A stretch of 64,000 nucleotides of DNA. Source: Ettlia oleoabundans (Eukaryota; Chlorophyta; Chlorophyceae; Chlamydomonadales). The DNA is taken from assembly GCA_019693395.1 (NCBI GenBank), contig JAAMXP010000923.1, forward strand, positions 19,531 through 83,530. The letters run 5' to 3'. Below, piece after piece: positions 35,181-46,965 of this stretch. The translations under genes were made by a program, and so were the position numbers. The notes under the pieces were generated by a model, which saw only the letters and a list, made by a program, of their open reading frames with translations, was not told the DNA's origin and searched no databases. Positions within the stretch are counted from its first letter, which is position 1, and every line of letters starts with the position of its first letter.

Positions 35181-36029
35181 TCAGGTGGGTGGTCGGTAGC
35201 CCCAAGCTCCCCCAGCATCGCTCATGCCGAAAGCACCCTGGTAGGTGGTGCTGCTGCCGTGCCTGATGGTTGTGGGTGCCTCTTCAGGGGGACCACTTGC
35301 GACCTCAGGCAGCGGGACGCCTGCTTCGCCCATCTCAACATGCTGCTGCTGCCGCTGCCACATTTGTCGGTACCAGCGCGCATTTGACTGGGGCCACTGC
35401 ATGTAGCCCTGCGCATCCCGCGGACGCAGCGGGCTGAAGTCTGGGTCAGCAGGACCGCCAGGCTGGGGCCTGGGGGATGCGTTGCCCTCTGCTCCCGATG
35501 CCGCCTTGAGGTGCTGTTCATACGGCAGTTCCTCCTTGATCCCTAGCTCCAAACTGCTGTTGTCGGGATTGACTATTACCACAGGCAAGGCAGAGGCAAA
35601 ATAGGGAGGGGTGGCACCTGCAGGCAAAGCACAGTGGTTTCCTTGCGGAAGAGCCCTGCAAAAGGAGAGTCTACCCCCCTGGCATGTAAGTTGAGCATGA
35701 ACAGGCAGCGACCAGCTCTGGAGCATGCCGCACTAAGCTTGCGCACCTTCTGCTACGGTGGGTTGCTGGGTGCCGGTCTCAGGCTGCATAGCTGCTGCGG
35801 CTCGCTCACGCCGCTTGCGACGCAGGCAGTGGCACATGAGGCAGGTGAAAGCTGAGACCCACACCAGCACCACAGATGCCACGCCAAAGAACAGCACTGC
35901 AACGTACGCATGGAGGAAGAAGGGCCTTCAAGCGGCAGTGACGGGCGACGACGACCCCGCAGGCGTAAAGGAGTCACGCGGCAGCTCACGGCGCGCCCCC
36001 ACCCGCACCTGCGCGAGAAACCACCCATC
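35181..36029 (-). CDS. Single-pass membrane protein, partial model
   Basis: Three exons join in phase: 35990-36029, 35747-35896 and 35181-35617. The middle exon encodes a strong membrane segment (VLFFGVASVVLVWVSAFTCL) followed by a Cys and a basic stop-transfer run (CHCLRRKRRERAAAA). The short exon before it (DGWFLAQVRVGAR) would face the lumen or outside, and the long Pro/Gln-rich tail (ATPPYFASALPVVIVNPDNS, then many Q/P/G) would be cytosolic. If the sequence between exons 35990-36029 and 35747-35896 were read through, an in-frame TGA would intervene; splicing with the GTGAGC donor removes it. Upstream exons are needed but unresolved; a candidate open region lies at 36126-36413. It is probably a receptor-like or type I membrane protein; no family was recognised. 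Confidence 0.5.
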
Positions 36030-36706
36030 CTGAATGGGGGGCGGCCTCTGGTTGTCCAGCAGTCATGAGAAAAGAGGATGGGCCGACTCCTGGTGATTCC
36101 TGACGCTATGGCGCCAAAACCTCAGTCAAGCTACACAGGTTGCGAAATTTGCCAGCCGCGGGCGATCAGCACGGGGTCCGAACAAGGATGACGGAAGCTC
36201 CCGCTCCAAGAGAGCCTGCTGTCTGCTCTGGTGCGGCAGACAACCGGCGCGTCTGGAACTTTTGAGGAGAGATCTGGAAGGCTCAATATTGAGGGGAATG
36301 GCTGGAGAGACATTCAGCGGCCACCTGGCGGTGCCGACACTTTTTGGCCCTTGCATCGTCTTGCTTGTACTTTGGGCAGCCAGCGGAGGCCTTTTGAAAG
36401 TGTGCATACACATCCAGCCAAGCAGGTATGCTTACAGGAAACACGGCAAGGCCTTGATAGGACCTTGTCCGGGCTCTGTCGCCATGCCAGCTAGAGGTCC
36501 GAACCCCCTTCCTTGCATAAGGGCATCAGTGGTGCCCAACCCTTGGCGTCAGTTGCCAGTTGATCCACTTCATGCTTGAGCTACAGTGGTAGTTGTGGTG
36601 CCAGACTGGTTGTTTTTTGGCGTGTTTCTTGGGGGCAACGCTCCGCTTGGTGGAGCACCGCCATTCCCAGCCCCCGCCCCCCGCCCCCAAAACACACACA
36701 CACACA

Positions 36707-36737
<31 letters not shown>

Positions 36738-37172
36738 CAAACAATAAACCCCACACCTTCTGCCCCAAGACACTTTCGCATCTTGATATACCAGACGCAG
36801 ATATCTCTAATCAGTGCCAACGAGAATGGCACCGGTTCACGGAAAGCAGCAAGTGCGATGCGGCAAGGAAGGTGATACCGACGGCATCACTTTACAGCAG
36901 TGTGACGAGTTGAGGTCACTTTACCTGAGTGCAGATGAAGCACATCAATCATCCAAGGCGAAGTTGGGAGGCAACGAGGTTCTTAGCTGGCAGTGTTGAC
37001 GCCTTCACCCGCCACGCTGACGTGGTTACCTACTGCCAACAAAACTATTGACTCATCAAAGCTTTGTCTGTCCGCACTGCAGTTTGACGCCACTCCCTGA
37101 AACTTGCATTCACCTGGTGCCGCCGCCTTCACAACTCCTCATAGCCGCGTTTTGTACCCGCCGGCGGCCAGC
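36030..37172. other. Unresolved 5' region of the membrane gene and promoter of the thioesterase
   Basis: About 1.1 kb. Minus-strand open stretches at 36126-36413 may be further exons of the membrane protein (for example VPDAPVVCRTRADSRLSWSG), but I could not join them. It also holds the CA microsatellite and the upstream region of the plus-strand thioesterase. Confidence 0.35.
36691..36740. repeat. (CA)n microsatellite
   Basis: A CA repeat of about 50 bp with one interruption, preceded by a C-rich run. It produces artefactual Cys-Val or Thr-His reading frames on both strands. Confidence 0.95.
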
Positions 37173-38721
37173 ATGTATCGTGGCCTGGGCCTGGCTCGGA
37201 CGGGGTGCCAGTTGATAAGAGGAGCAGATAACGCAGCGCGGCGGCGAGCGCGGCAGCAGCCGCGGGGACAGCAAAGCTTCCGTGCAGCAGCTGGTGGCGG
37301 CGGCAGCAGCACACCGCCACCCGCCGCTGGGCAGCCCATTGGCCAGTCGTCGGGTGGCGCAAGTGGCGGCAGGTTTGGCTGGGTAAAATGGGCATTGCTT
37401 CCATCGGCAGCGGCGGCCCTTTTTGGCGGGGTTGCCAACGCCCTGGCCAGCACTCAGCAAGCGGAGCTGGATGCGGGGCAGGGGCGTGCGCAGCGCAGCC
37501 TCAAAGCAGCAGAGCAATGGATCACAGAGATAGAGCAGCAGCCCGGCATGGTCAAAGCCTTTGATGCAGCAATGCTGATGGAGGCGGAGCACGAGATTCT
37601 GGAGGTGAGGAGGGAGGTGGAAGCAAGCTGGTGGGACTGACAAGGGCTGGGCAACCCCGTCCTGATTGCCGCTGCCTCCGCCAATAAGGCCCACTTGCAG
37701 CCGCACCCTGCTTGTATGGTTCAGTCCAAACTGCATCCAGTGTGGTTTGCGCTCCTCTCATTCCTTTAATTAAAGTTCGTTTCTTGTTCCAGGATGACCA
37801 CATGTTCAGCGCTTTTGTGGCCAAGGGGATAGTTGACGACCTCACCGGCTACTACCACCCACAGCAGCGCAAGTTCTACGCAGTGGTCAGCCTAGGTCGC
37901 GAGGTCTGCGGCTTCCCACGCATTGTGCACGGTATAGTTGGCTGCACACTGCCCGTGGTTACTTGTGGGGTCAGCTTCATGTCTTGCACTGGTCAGCGGG
38001 CTTTTGGGGGCCAGGTGGTGGGAATCACTGCATGGCATTTGCAGCGTGAAGTGCATCGCTGCATGTGGCATTGTTTTGGGCAGATACTACCTAAGGATGT
38101 TGATGCCTCAAGCAACCTACATATGCGCATTTTGGTGCCGCCTGCAGGTGGGCTGACTGCCGCCATCATTGACGAGAGCTTTGGCGGCCTTATGTTTGCA
38201 TTGAAGCGGGCGCGCGCCCTCAACTTCTGGGGCCCAGCATACACAGTGCGTAGACTGGGTGCTGGCAGGAGGTGGTTGATGTCGTATGTTGGTACTGCAT
38301 TGTGGTGGGAAGGCGCTTCAAAGGCCCTCGCTTGCAGCCTCTGCTGCCCTGCACGAGCCCCTTTACCCTCTTTGAGTGGCTGCTCCCGTTGCTTCATAGC
38401 CGACCATGAATCCTTTCGCCACCCTCACCCCACACACCCGTCTCAAAACGACCCCTTGCTGCCCTGCCCTTCCCCGCATGCCCGCAGGTTCACCTTGAGG
38501 TTGCGTACAAGTCCAAGATAGCTGCGGGGCGCACCGTGCTGTGCACCACCGAGGTTGAGTCGATGGAGGGGCGCAAGCTGTGGATGAAGGCCACGGTCAG
38601 CGACGGGCCAGAGGGCACTGTGTACGCCACAGCGCGTGCCCTGTTTGTGGCGCCCAAGCCGCACAAGCTGGTGCAGGATGTGGGCAAGTACCTGCTGCGC
38701 CGCATGTTTGGCGATGGTTGA
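37173..38721 (+). CDS. Hotdog-fold (4HBT/PaaI-type) acyl-CoA thioesterase
   Basis: Four exons, 37173-37604, 37793-37931, 38148-38245 and 38488-38721, join in phase to 300 aa. The hotdog signature FPRIVHGGLTAAIIDESFG (about residues 185-203) spans the second and third exons; the HGG and D-E-x-F-G residues form the catalytic loop and central helix in PaaI/THEM4-type thioesterases. The strand that follows (HLEVAYKSKIAAGRTVLCTT) and VYATARALFVAP complete the fold. The N-terminal 70 residues are Arg/Ala/Gly-rich (MYRGLGLARTGCQLIRG) and look like an organelle presequence, followed by a possible membrane segment KWALLPSAAAALFGGVANAL. Role: hydrolysis of an acyl-CoA to free acid and CoA; substrate unknown. 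Mitochondrial or plastid targeting is inferred. Confidence 0.85.
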
Positions 38722-39355
38722 GCGCACGCCATGTTGCATTGCCCGCCTAGTTTGGGCTTCAACATAGATAGGCCAGCCATGTATGTATTGACATTGGGTA
38801 CACACAGATCCCCACACCAACACTTTAAATGCAATGCTCTGATATTCATCCCATGCCCTGGTATGCATGTATGCCTGCATGCCCTCAATACTCCCTGAAC
38901 GCTCCCCAGCTACCCACCTAAACCAGCACAGTTACCACTCACCAACTCTCTTTACTTGTGGGATGAAGATAGCAGTTGCTCGCCCATTCCCCCCTTTCAT
39001 TCTCACACCAGCTGGCCTGCATCAGCATTGAAATGCCTCTTTTATTCTGTCTTCCTTGCCCCTTCTTCTGCTTACCCTTTGCTGTTTGTCCACTGCTTGC
39101 CCTCAATTGCTTGCTGACGTTTGCGTGAAAGTCTGACCTCAACCTGCCGGCTGTAGTGCTTGTAATCAGATTGCCTATCGAGGTCGAGGTCATGAATGGT
39201 GAAGCTGTGGCAGGACGGAGTGATAAATGATGAACATAGTATCGGCTGGGCAAGCGTATGTGGGGTTAGCAGCGGAGCCATGCCCTGGTTCATAGTTTGC
39301 ATTCAGTCTGCTTTTGCGGGCTTTCCCTTGGTGCTGAAGAATGTCACAATCTTTC
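38722..39355. other. Convergent intergenic region
   Basis: About 630 bp between the stop codons of the thioesterase (plus) and the fibrillin-like gene (minus). AT-richer than the coding DNA; nothing recognised. Confidence 0.4.
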
Positions 39356-40400
39356 CTACAGGTTCCACCCCAGCAGTCGCCCGAGACTGTCCTGCCGAAC
39401 TTGTACTGAGATGCTCCCATTTGTTGCCCGAAAAATCCGCAGCTCGGCATCGAGGTATGCCACTTCCACCACACCCTCTCCCCTGCAAGGCCAGATAAGC
39501 AGCCAATTCAACTCCCCACCCCCAACTGCTCAAACGGCGCTCGCTGGGCAGCGGAACGGCATTTCGACCACAGCAATACAGTCCCGATATAAACAGTCAG
39601 CTACTTCTCTAAATCTGCCGCACCTGATTGGCAGCGGAATCTTTAGGCCCCAAGCTGTCACCCCCCCGCGCTTGATGCTGGCTCGCACCAGCTTGGGGCA
39701 GCACCGCTGCTCATCAACTGCGCGATAGCTGCCGCTGGCTGTCACTGTGACTTGGCCACCCAGCAGCTCCCCAAAATTCGTCACAGACTTGCTGAAGGGG
39801 TCAAAATCTTGCCACGCCTGCAGCACAGCGGGCAATTCGACAGTAAATGAGCAAGTAATGATCGCAATAGGCAACCTGTCCTTATTGTTTTTTCAAGCCT
39901 ACCTGATTGTCTGTGGGGCGGAGCAGGCGGCTGCCTTGCTGGGCTTGTGAGGTCCACAGCGTCCACAGCAGGGGACCACGAGTGAAGACCACGTGGAAGG
40001 GCCCACCACCTAGCTGCGACTCCTTGAACGGCACACCAGCTGCCATCAGCGCGTCACACGCCTCTAGTATGCATTGCCTGTCGGGCTGAGTGCTGGCAAG
40101 CTCTTCCAGCAGCTCCTGCCGTGCTTTACTTGATTGGCTACCACCACTGCCCCTTGAAAATCCTCCCCAAGGCAATGAGTCAAGTATTCCCCTGCTTCCT
40201 GTCGCCCTCAGCTGCTGCTGGCTGCGGGTGCCGCTGCCACCGCCCCCACCAGGAGGGCCCCAATTTCTTGCGAAAGGAGGAACCCGACCGGCTGTTGATT
40301 GAAACGGCGGGGTAGTGCGTGCAACATTTCTAAGCAACGAGGAATTCGAGTTCGCCGCCCGGGGCAACCCCGGGGTTGCCACCCCATTTGTCACCGTCAT
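39356..40400 (-). CDS. Plastid lipid-associated protein (PAP/fibrillin family)
   Basis: Three exons, 39903-40400, 39624-39817 and 39356-39482, join in phase to 272 aa. The PAP/fibrillin fold is a lipocalin-like barrel found on plastoglobules, thylakoids and stroma. The pattern is visible across the joins: KARQELLEELAS, a helical start; FHVVFTRGPLLWTLW; DPFSKSVTNFGELLGGQVTV; GSYRAVDEQ followed by CPKLVRASIKRGGVTAWG; and the terminal VEVAYLDAELRIFRATNGSI. That last element is the conserved VxYLDxxLRIxR block of fibrillins, restored only by splicing. The Asn/Arg/Pro-rich N-terminus (about 1-60) fits a plastid transit peptide. The ATG at 40400 opens the exon. Which fibrillin subgroup it belongs to cannot be said from sequence inspection. 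Confidence 0.8.
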
Positions 40401-41617
40401 AAATCTGAAAGCGCTTACGCTACAACCATGTTGATATCAGGCATAAAATTACAACGCCGAAGTGATGAGGCAGCCTGCTTACGGTGCAGGCTATCCATTT
40501 CTGAGGCGGCAATACACGCACTGCCGGCGTTGCAAGCATGAACGCACTGCCGCCACTGCTTTCACCAGCTGCTGTCAAGCACAACCCCCATCCTATTCCA
40601 ACACGGACTCGGTTCGTTTCTCGGCAATTTCTCACAGTATATAAAACGTGTGAAATCAATGTGAATCAATAGACTAGTGTATGAGCGCTGCAAGTTTCTA
40701 TTCGGCAATGCAGTGACAGAAGGCAAAAAAGTGGGAAGCGTGATCAATCCTCATTAAATCACAAAATATCCGCAAGCTAGGAAATGTAAGCCGGGTGCGC
40801 ACAGGTCCACCTCCGATCCGATTATAACAAACAACAGGTGCTGCACACGCAAGCCATGTCTTAGACCGACAGTAATGCATGCCAGCCAAAGGCACGGTTT
40901 CCTTTCCATTCCTCTGCTTCAGCTGCTATTCAGCTGCGGATGACCGGAACAGTCAGGCTTAGCTATCCTTGCTGGGTGAAAGGAACAGCTTCATGTTTTT
41001 AAACTGCAGCAGGTATAGATAAGGCAGGTTGAGTGAGATGCACTGCAACGCAACAATAAACAAGCTCCACAGCTGCTTGTACCGCCCAACACATGCAGGA
41101 CCACGCGCAGCAACAGTAACAACAGGCACCCAAGACACAGCAGTAGACGTACCACGGGTGCAGGTTTGGACAGCACCTCTGCTGCTGATGCAGGCGTTGC
41201 AAAGGTCACTATTGCCGCCACCTGCAGGTGGAAGCACCCGGAGCACGCAGCTTTGTGCGTCATGCTGTGACACAGGCTTAATACTTGCCATGCACTGGCA
41301 GAAGACCAGGATGGACTGCCCTCCTACATGTTAAGCAGCATGCATGCCATACAACCGCTGGTCTGGTGCACCTTGTTGTGGGCATCAGCGTTGCAGCAGG
41401 CATGTCGGCTTACCCCTGTTTTGCTGCTGCTGGCGTCAATCAGGGTGCAGCCGGTGATTGAGCCTGGGTTGGCACTGCAAAGGTGAACCACACAGGAATA
41501 GTGGAGAGGATGAGTGCAAGGTGTAGCGGTTGTAGTTTGCAGGCTGGGAAACTTGATGATGCCAGAGCGCTGTATGCAGCCCTGGGGTGCACTTGTGGGT
41601 GAGCACACCAGCAGTGC
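40401..41617. other. Intergenic region, fibrillin promoter to RRM gene 3' end
   Basis: About 1.2 kb, AT-richer near 40580-40800. It contains a TATA-like ATATAA at about 40639-40644 and the upstream region of the minus-strand fibrillin gene. Hydrophobic minus-strand ORFs at 40959-41291 lack supporting splice structure. Confidence 0.35.
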
Positions 41618-42744
41618 CTAGACTTGCCTGAGGATAGCCATGAGGGCTTTTGCAACCTTGCCCTTGCTCTGTTTCTTAGGCTTCACCACGTCCCCCACAT
41701 AAACCTTGTTGGACACAGACACAGTCCTCTTGGTGCCTGCAAGCGATGGTAATGAAGTGCACTGTTGAGATGTGGCAGGCACGCGGGACAGCAGCAGCGT
41801 GTGATGGAACCAAGGGATGCCTGGCTGCACCGGCTAATTCAGGTTGGAGCACTCTAGCAGCACACGGTAGTGCTAACAGGGAGGAGGCATAGGCAAGCTA
41901 GCTATGCACAGGTGTCCCGCTTGGTTGAGACGCACCATGAACCCTCACTCTAACCATCTCAGGCTCCTCTGCATCCTGTTCGGTGCATGTGCCCTCAGCA
42001 GCACTCGCCGCCGCTGCGCTTGCTGTAGCCTGGCTTCTGCCATCTTGCAGCTTGCGCCTCTTGTATGGCGGCGGCCGCCTTGCTGCGCCCTCCTCTTCTG
42101 CTGCCTCCTCCTCCTCGGCTCTTACGAGCGATCTTTTGAGTCGCGATGATGAGGTCGTGATGCGCCGCCTGTGACGCCAACAGGTCTGCATGTGCTGATA
42201 TTGCTGCCAGCGGGTCCCGCTCTTGCACCTCATCTGCCTCGTTGTGCTCGGGCCTGAGGTACAGGCGCTTGCCGCCCTCAACCCGCTTGCCTTGCAGCTT
42301 CTCCACAGCTGCTGCCGCCTGCTGTGCGCTGGCCATGGTGGCCAGGGCGGTGCCGGATTGCTCATGCCTAGCATTGCTGTGCAGCGAGCACTGCAAGGCA
42401 GCAGCAAGCAGATGCGTATAACACCACCACCAGCCAAACAGCAGTGTAGCTAGTCAGGGTGGCAATGCTGCTTGACTCTACTTAGCCGTGTCATACGCGT
42501 GTCATGATACTTTTTATGGTGCTTGGCGACATGCATCCGTCCCCCGGCTGCATGACACTCTACTGAGCGGCTGCTCCAAGAAAACAAGCTGGTAGCACAA
42601 ACTAACAAGAAGCATCAATATCAAACAGAGCAGAAAGGCTTGCTTCACGTGCCAGGATCATGCACAGTGCTCACCAGTGCCGCCGGTTGTCTCCAGCAAA
42701 GCCTGCACCTCGGCGCTTGTAATGCGAACAGGCAGCCCAGACAT
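41618..42744 (-). CDS. RRM-containing RNA-binding protein, model incomplete
   Basis: A split RRM is visible. An N-terminal exon (42675-42744) encodes MSGLPVRITSAEVQALLE, with KLF just upstream in frame. An exon ending near 42390 encodes SGTALATMASAQQAAAAVEK and LQGKRVEGGKRLYLRP, the RNP1-side half with the helix and last strand. Further down are a basic/acidic segment (RRRITTSSSRLKRSLVRA, then poly-Glu) and a Lys-rich terminal exon 41618-41736 (NKVYVGDVVKPKKQSKGKV). Phase of the first join does not close with one intron, so a small exon is missing, and a 43-nt intron would be needed near 42180-42230. The RRM call is good; the exact protein is not. It probably binds RNA in the nucleus. Confidence 0.55.
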
Positions 42745-42948
42745 GAAGAGCTTGCGACCAAATCAGCTTCCAATCCCCAAGAGGATCGTGAGGTTTGACT
42801 ATGTGGACCGGCACGAGAGGCGGTGATAGCGGGGGCCTGCCATCCCCCTGCCGCTGCACAGCAAGTCGCTGTGGGTGGGGCGCAGCTTGCACACTATCCG
42901 CATCATCATCAGCTAGCCTGGGGCTGCCATCCAGCCGTGCAAACCTAC

Positions 42949-43253
42949 TGGCATGCGTTTCTGGCCGCCAGTCGTACCGCTGGAGCACAAGAAGGCGTAG
43001 AGGGGTTCGCCGCTAAGCCGTGCAACCGCTGTGTCCCATCGCTGCTGGCTGGCGGCATCAGAGGCGTCATAGGCGCGCCCCGCCTCCACCGCCTCATCTA
43101 TAAGCTCCTGGTAGTCGGCATAAGTGGTCAACGGCAGCCTGCGCAGCAGGTCAACAGGGCAGGGCGCTCCCACGCCGGCGGCGGCAGTTGTTTGGCCGTC
43201 TGCCGCGCTGTCAGTAGCGGCTGCCCAGTCGGCCGGCACGTCCACACCGTAGC
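42949..43253 (-). pseudogene. Isolated GH3-family (acyl-adenylating) exon
   Basis: One 305-bp exon with good borders (acceptor ATTCTCAG, donor CCA|GTAGGT) encodes CPVDLLRRLPLTTYADYQEL, then LSGEPLYAFLCSSGTTGGQK. This is the GH3 (auxin/jasmonate-amido synthetase) pattern: VPLVTYEDYxPYI, then the nucleotide-binding motif SSGT[ST]GG. A GH3 protein needs about 500 further residues, but on the minus strand the next coding sequence, only about 200 bp away, is an unrelated RRM protein. I found no upstream start exon either. I read it as a remnant. The alternative is an assembly error, or a GH3 gene with remote exons and a nested RRM gene. Confidence 0.6.
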
Positions 43254-44367
43254 CTGAGAATGTCAGTGCCGCGATGGATCCATAAGAGCCGCTTTAGAAC
43301 GGCTTCTTGGTGCTCAGCCGGCGACTGGCAGCCAGCCACAAAATCCTCCATATTCCCACCAAGTCTTTGACTGTGCATATCAGGAGTGTTGCTTTAAACT
43401 GTGAAAGCGGGAACTTCCCGCTTGATGGAACACGTACCGGTCCAGAGAGGATAAGGCAACTGTCACCAGCCAGCCTGGCGCACCTGTGCACCGCTGTGCC
43501 CAGCATGCTGGTGTTCAAATTGCGAGTACACTGCTTCACTGGTTGATGTAAGTTACCTATTTGAGGCACATATTAGAGTACCCGCTGCAAGTAGTGAAGG
43601 CGAAGAATAGCGCAACCGCAAGCGGGCACCCCATGCACCGGACAGCTTGTTCCAGCCTTAGGGCAGTGGTACGGATGTGCTAGGGCTCAAAGGAGTGACG
43701 GAAACATAAGCATGGGAGGACAACGAGAATGGTGGAACGAGTGCGAAGAAGAAAGCAAATAGCGAGAGAAGAAGTCAATGACCATCAACGAGAGATGCTG
43801 GTGGCTACACCCGGCTGTACCAGCAGCCCATGCTGCACATCCCTCGGCGCAAGGCGAATGCTGAGAATATCAGAGAGAGGTCCGAGCGCCAATGACTGGT
43901 TTGACGGGCAGACTGACGCGGGACATATGCCTGGTGGCCTGGCTGCAGGTGTCTCCACAGCGCAAACAGACCACGCCATCACTCGTCATCTGCAAGGCAG
44001 GACAATCAGGAGCAAACCAGCAGCAATGGTTGCAAGACACACATGAGTCAGGTTGCGACACTCATCGGGTGAAATGAATTCACAAAATCAAGCTGCTGAA
44101 GTAAAACAGGTAGCCAGCAGCTGCAACACACTCCAGTCACCAACAAACTACGCTGCGCATGATGTCCTACGGATCGACGATAATATTTTGTTCCAGCAGG
44201 CACACAAGTACCCCAACAATGCATCTCATGTTCCAAAATTAGACGCTAAACACACCCACACACACTCACGAGGCCACAACCTCAAAGCAACCTTCACACT
44301 TCCACCACCACCTTGACCACCCCGCCCCACCACCCTCCACCAATGAACTCTTACAGTGCGAAAGGTG
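43254..44367. other. 1.1-kb stretch with no recognised gene
   Basis: It lies upstream of the GH3 remnant and downstream of the DnaJ-type gene, both minus strand. No domain, repeat or RNA gene was seen in any frame. Confidence 0.4.
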
Positions 44368-46674
44368 TCAGGAACACAGGTAGCACACACCTGAGACGTA
44401 GTTGATGACGTAATCCTCCAGGTTGAGGGTGCGCCCCACCCACCCGGTTGCAGTGCCCGCCTTCTCGTCAGGCCTGGGCGGAGCACCCTCCGTGCTGTAG
44501 GGGCGAGGGGAGGGCAGCTCAATGGGGTGCTTCACGGGGGCTGCAGGCAGGGCAGAAAAGCAGGGGAAGAGAATGTGAGCACGAGGGCGGCTAAAAGAAA
44601 ACAATAGTGCCCGCAGGAAGTGAATGGGGCCTGGTTTGGACATGTTGAAATTGGTCGGGGGCAGTGTCCAACGCCAGCGCTACACTTGCAGCTTTGCAAT
44701 GACGTCACAAAATGAAAGCAGCAAGTTGCAGCCAGTGGAAGTGCATAGCAGCCATGGCCCAGTTTTTGTATTATACACGCAGTTAAGCAGCGTTGCAACC
44801 AGGCTTGCAGTGCAGCAGGCAGCGCTGCCACCCACCTGAGGGGTACTCCAGAAACAGCTTCTTCTTGCCCTCTGGCCGGCTCTCATGTCCCCAGTACCAT
44901 ACGCCTATGCGGGACATGATCTTCTCATCCCACACGGGCCCCAGGTTGAGCGCCTTGCCAAAGTCAGGGGTGAGGCGGCGCACCAGCGGGCTGCCGTGGC
45001 AGCTGGGGCAGGAAACTGTGCCTGCAAGGGGGGGAAGGTTTGTGGAGCAAGGGCAGGTTCATGGTATGTTGGGTGGGGATGGGGGCCATGGTGTCCGTTG
45101 GGTGGCATTGGAGCAGTAAGTGGTGTGGACGATAGGTGTACATTTAGAGCAGCAGCCGACCCTTTGAAGGACCCACACGTAAGACATTAGGCGGCGCAGC
45201 GCATGGCGCCAGCTGCACCTGCCATCATGCCCCCGCTGCGCGTTTGCTGATCCTGACCCACAAACCTGCCATGGGCACCGAGTCAAATGGGCGCGGGAAC
45301 ACGTTTGCCACCGCCATCTTCATGTTCTCCTGGATCTGCATTGCTGCCTGCTCATCGTCCTCCTGGTAGGGGTTGAAGTCGTACTGCAGGGACGGGATGG
45401 ATGAAGGGTAGGTGCAAGTTGCGACTCCAGCAGTTGATACCAGTGCTGGGTATTGATACGAGAGCTGGGTTCTTCGGGTGCTCCTGACGCCGGATAGAGT
45501 GACAGGTGGCCAATGAGGCGAGCTGGGCTGCCCGGGTAGGGGACGAGTAGGGCGCACAAATGCCAAGCCCAAAATTTGCCAACCATCAGGCATCCATTCA
45601 GTAATACACCACACATGCTACCACCACGCACACTAAGCATGTGGCATGCAGCCCCACCGAAGTGCGTGCCCACCTTGGAGTGGGGGCCGCAGTAGAAGCA
45701 CAGGTACGAGTCACGAGTGTCGTCCACAATGTTGAAGTCGCGGGTGCGCAGGTAGCCTGGCCGTCGCCGCAGCGTCTTGGTGCCGTGGCACTGTGGGCCG
45801 GCGGGATGGGGGTGTGGTTGAGCCCTTAATCGAGGGGTTTGCAGGGCAGCTGTGGGCTTGCCAGATGGTGCAGCGCAAGGAGGATAATAAAACAGTGCAG
45901 TACAGAACCGCCGCACACAGGGTGTACATCCTCGCTTACAATTGCTGCCGGACTGCCCCTTTGCCCCAACAATGCAGCTGCCTTCCAAGCCTCACGTGTG
46001 GGCAGGTGACAAGGCCGGTGCCACGGCAGCGCTGGCACTCGTTGACGAAGAACGCATCGTAAATGTTCTTCAGTTGATTAACGACGATGGCAAAAGATGC
46101 CAGCTGCAGTGTGAAAGCACAGACAGTGTGCTCGAGCACAGCAGTATGGAAGGGGTAAGCCGGTTGCGGCAGCGGAAAGGGCCAAAGGGTTGGCATGGGA
46201 GGCTGAGCACACGATGGCATCATGCAGAACGTGCCGATATGCATCACTCACTGCCTTGCTCGTAGCAACCAACTTGGACGAGACTCACCGTGCTCAGGCC
46301 GCGCACAACATCAAGGATGGGCTCAGGCGCTACTGCAGGCATACTGCCCTTCCTCCGGTGCTGGCAGGATGTAGCTGCTGCTTAGTGCTATGCTGGGTGC
46401 CGTGATGGGTGCGACTGGCAGCAAGAGCAGATGAGACACAACATGTTCAGCTGTAGCATCAAGGCAGGCATGACAGACAAAGGCAAGGTGGTCAGTAGAG
46501 GGCAAGCACAGCCACAAGTGTCAACAGCGGAGGCTGTACGGTGCGAGCCTGCCCCCCGCCCTGCCCCGCCTGCTTGGTCGCGGATTGGATTCTGCTGCCC
46601 GTTCTAGACTTATCCAGTGCAGCAATTGGTTGAGTAGAGTGCAGCATGGCGGCCAGAAGCCCGTCCACATGCAC
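44368..46674 (-). CDS. DnaJ-type Cys-rich (CxxCxGxG) protein, probably plastid
   Basis: Six 3' exons join in phase: 46289-46332, 45996-46103, 45674-45790, 45266-45383, 44836-45021 and 44368-44540. Four Cys pairs appear in order: CQRCRGTG, CPHCHGTK, LCFYCG and CPSCHGS. This is the DnaJ zinc-finger arrangement, but I see no J domain. Such J-less Cys-rich proteins act as thiol or assembly factors in plastids. The C-terminal part (GPVWDEKIMSRIGVWYWGHE, EGKKKLFLEYPS, LNLEDYVINYV) is Tyr/Trp-rich and not recognised. The joining exon reads APEPILDVVRGLST and is followed by ASFAIVVNQLKNIYDAFFVN. The first exon is unresolved; a Ser/Arg-rich, transit-peptide-like frame lies near 46500-46812. It is divergent from ZPR1. 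Targeting is inference. Confidence 0.7.
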
Positions 46675-46965
46675 CGACGGGCAAGGCTTACCCAGCCGCT
46701 CGTCCGCTGCAAGGCCGCGATGGGCCTAAATCGTCGTGAGTTTCTTACAGCAGCAGCACCGTTCTTTGAGTCACGGCACGGGCTGCCCCGCCCTGCAAGG
46801 TGCTGCTCGTAGGTAACGAAGGGATGTCGCGCTGACGGCCGATCGCCAAATAATGTGCATTGTTGCGCTGCATGTTATCTCAGAATGGACAGGGAGGCAA
46901 AGCATGCCTAGCAGCGCCCAGCTTGCGGCGGAGTCGAGCCTTCAAACAGTTGTTTACCAAGCAAA
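46675..46965. promoter_or_regulatory. Compact divergent region of the DnaJ-type gene and ZPR1
   Basis: At most about 290 bp separate the start of ZPR1 (plus) from the 5' part of the DnaJ-type gene (minus), which may itself extend into this region. A shared bidirectional promoter is likely. No element was identified. Confidence 0.35.

Noticed and set aside
35896..35990. In-frame TGA in the membrane-protein gene as a possible selenocysteine codon
   Set aside because: A normal GT-AG intron (GTGAGC ... TTGCAG) removes it and keeps phase; no selenocysteine element was seen.
36663..36745. Cys-Val and Thr-His repeat ORFs on both strands
   Set aside because: Artefacts of the (CA)n microsatellite.
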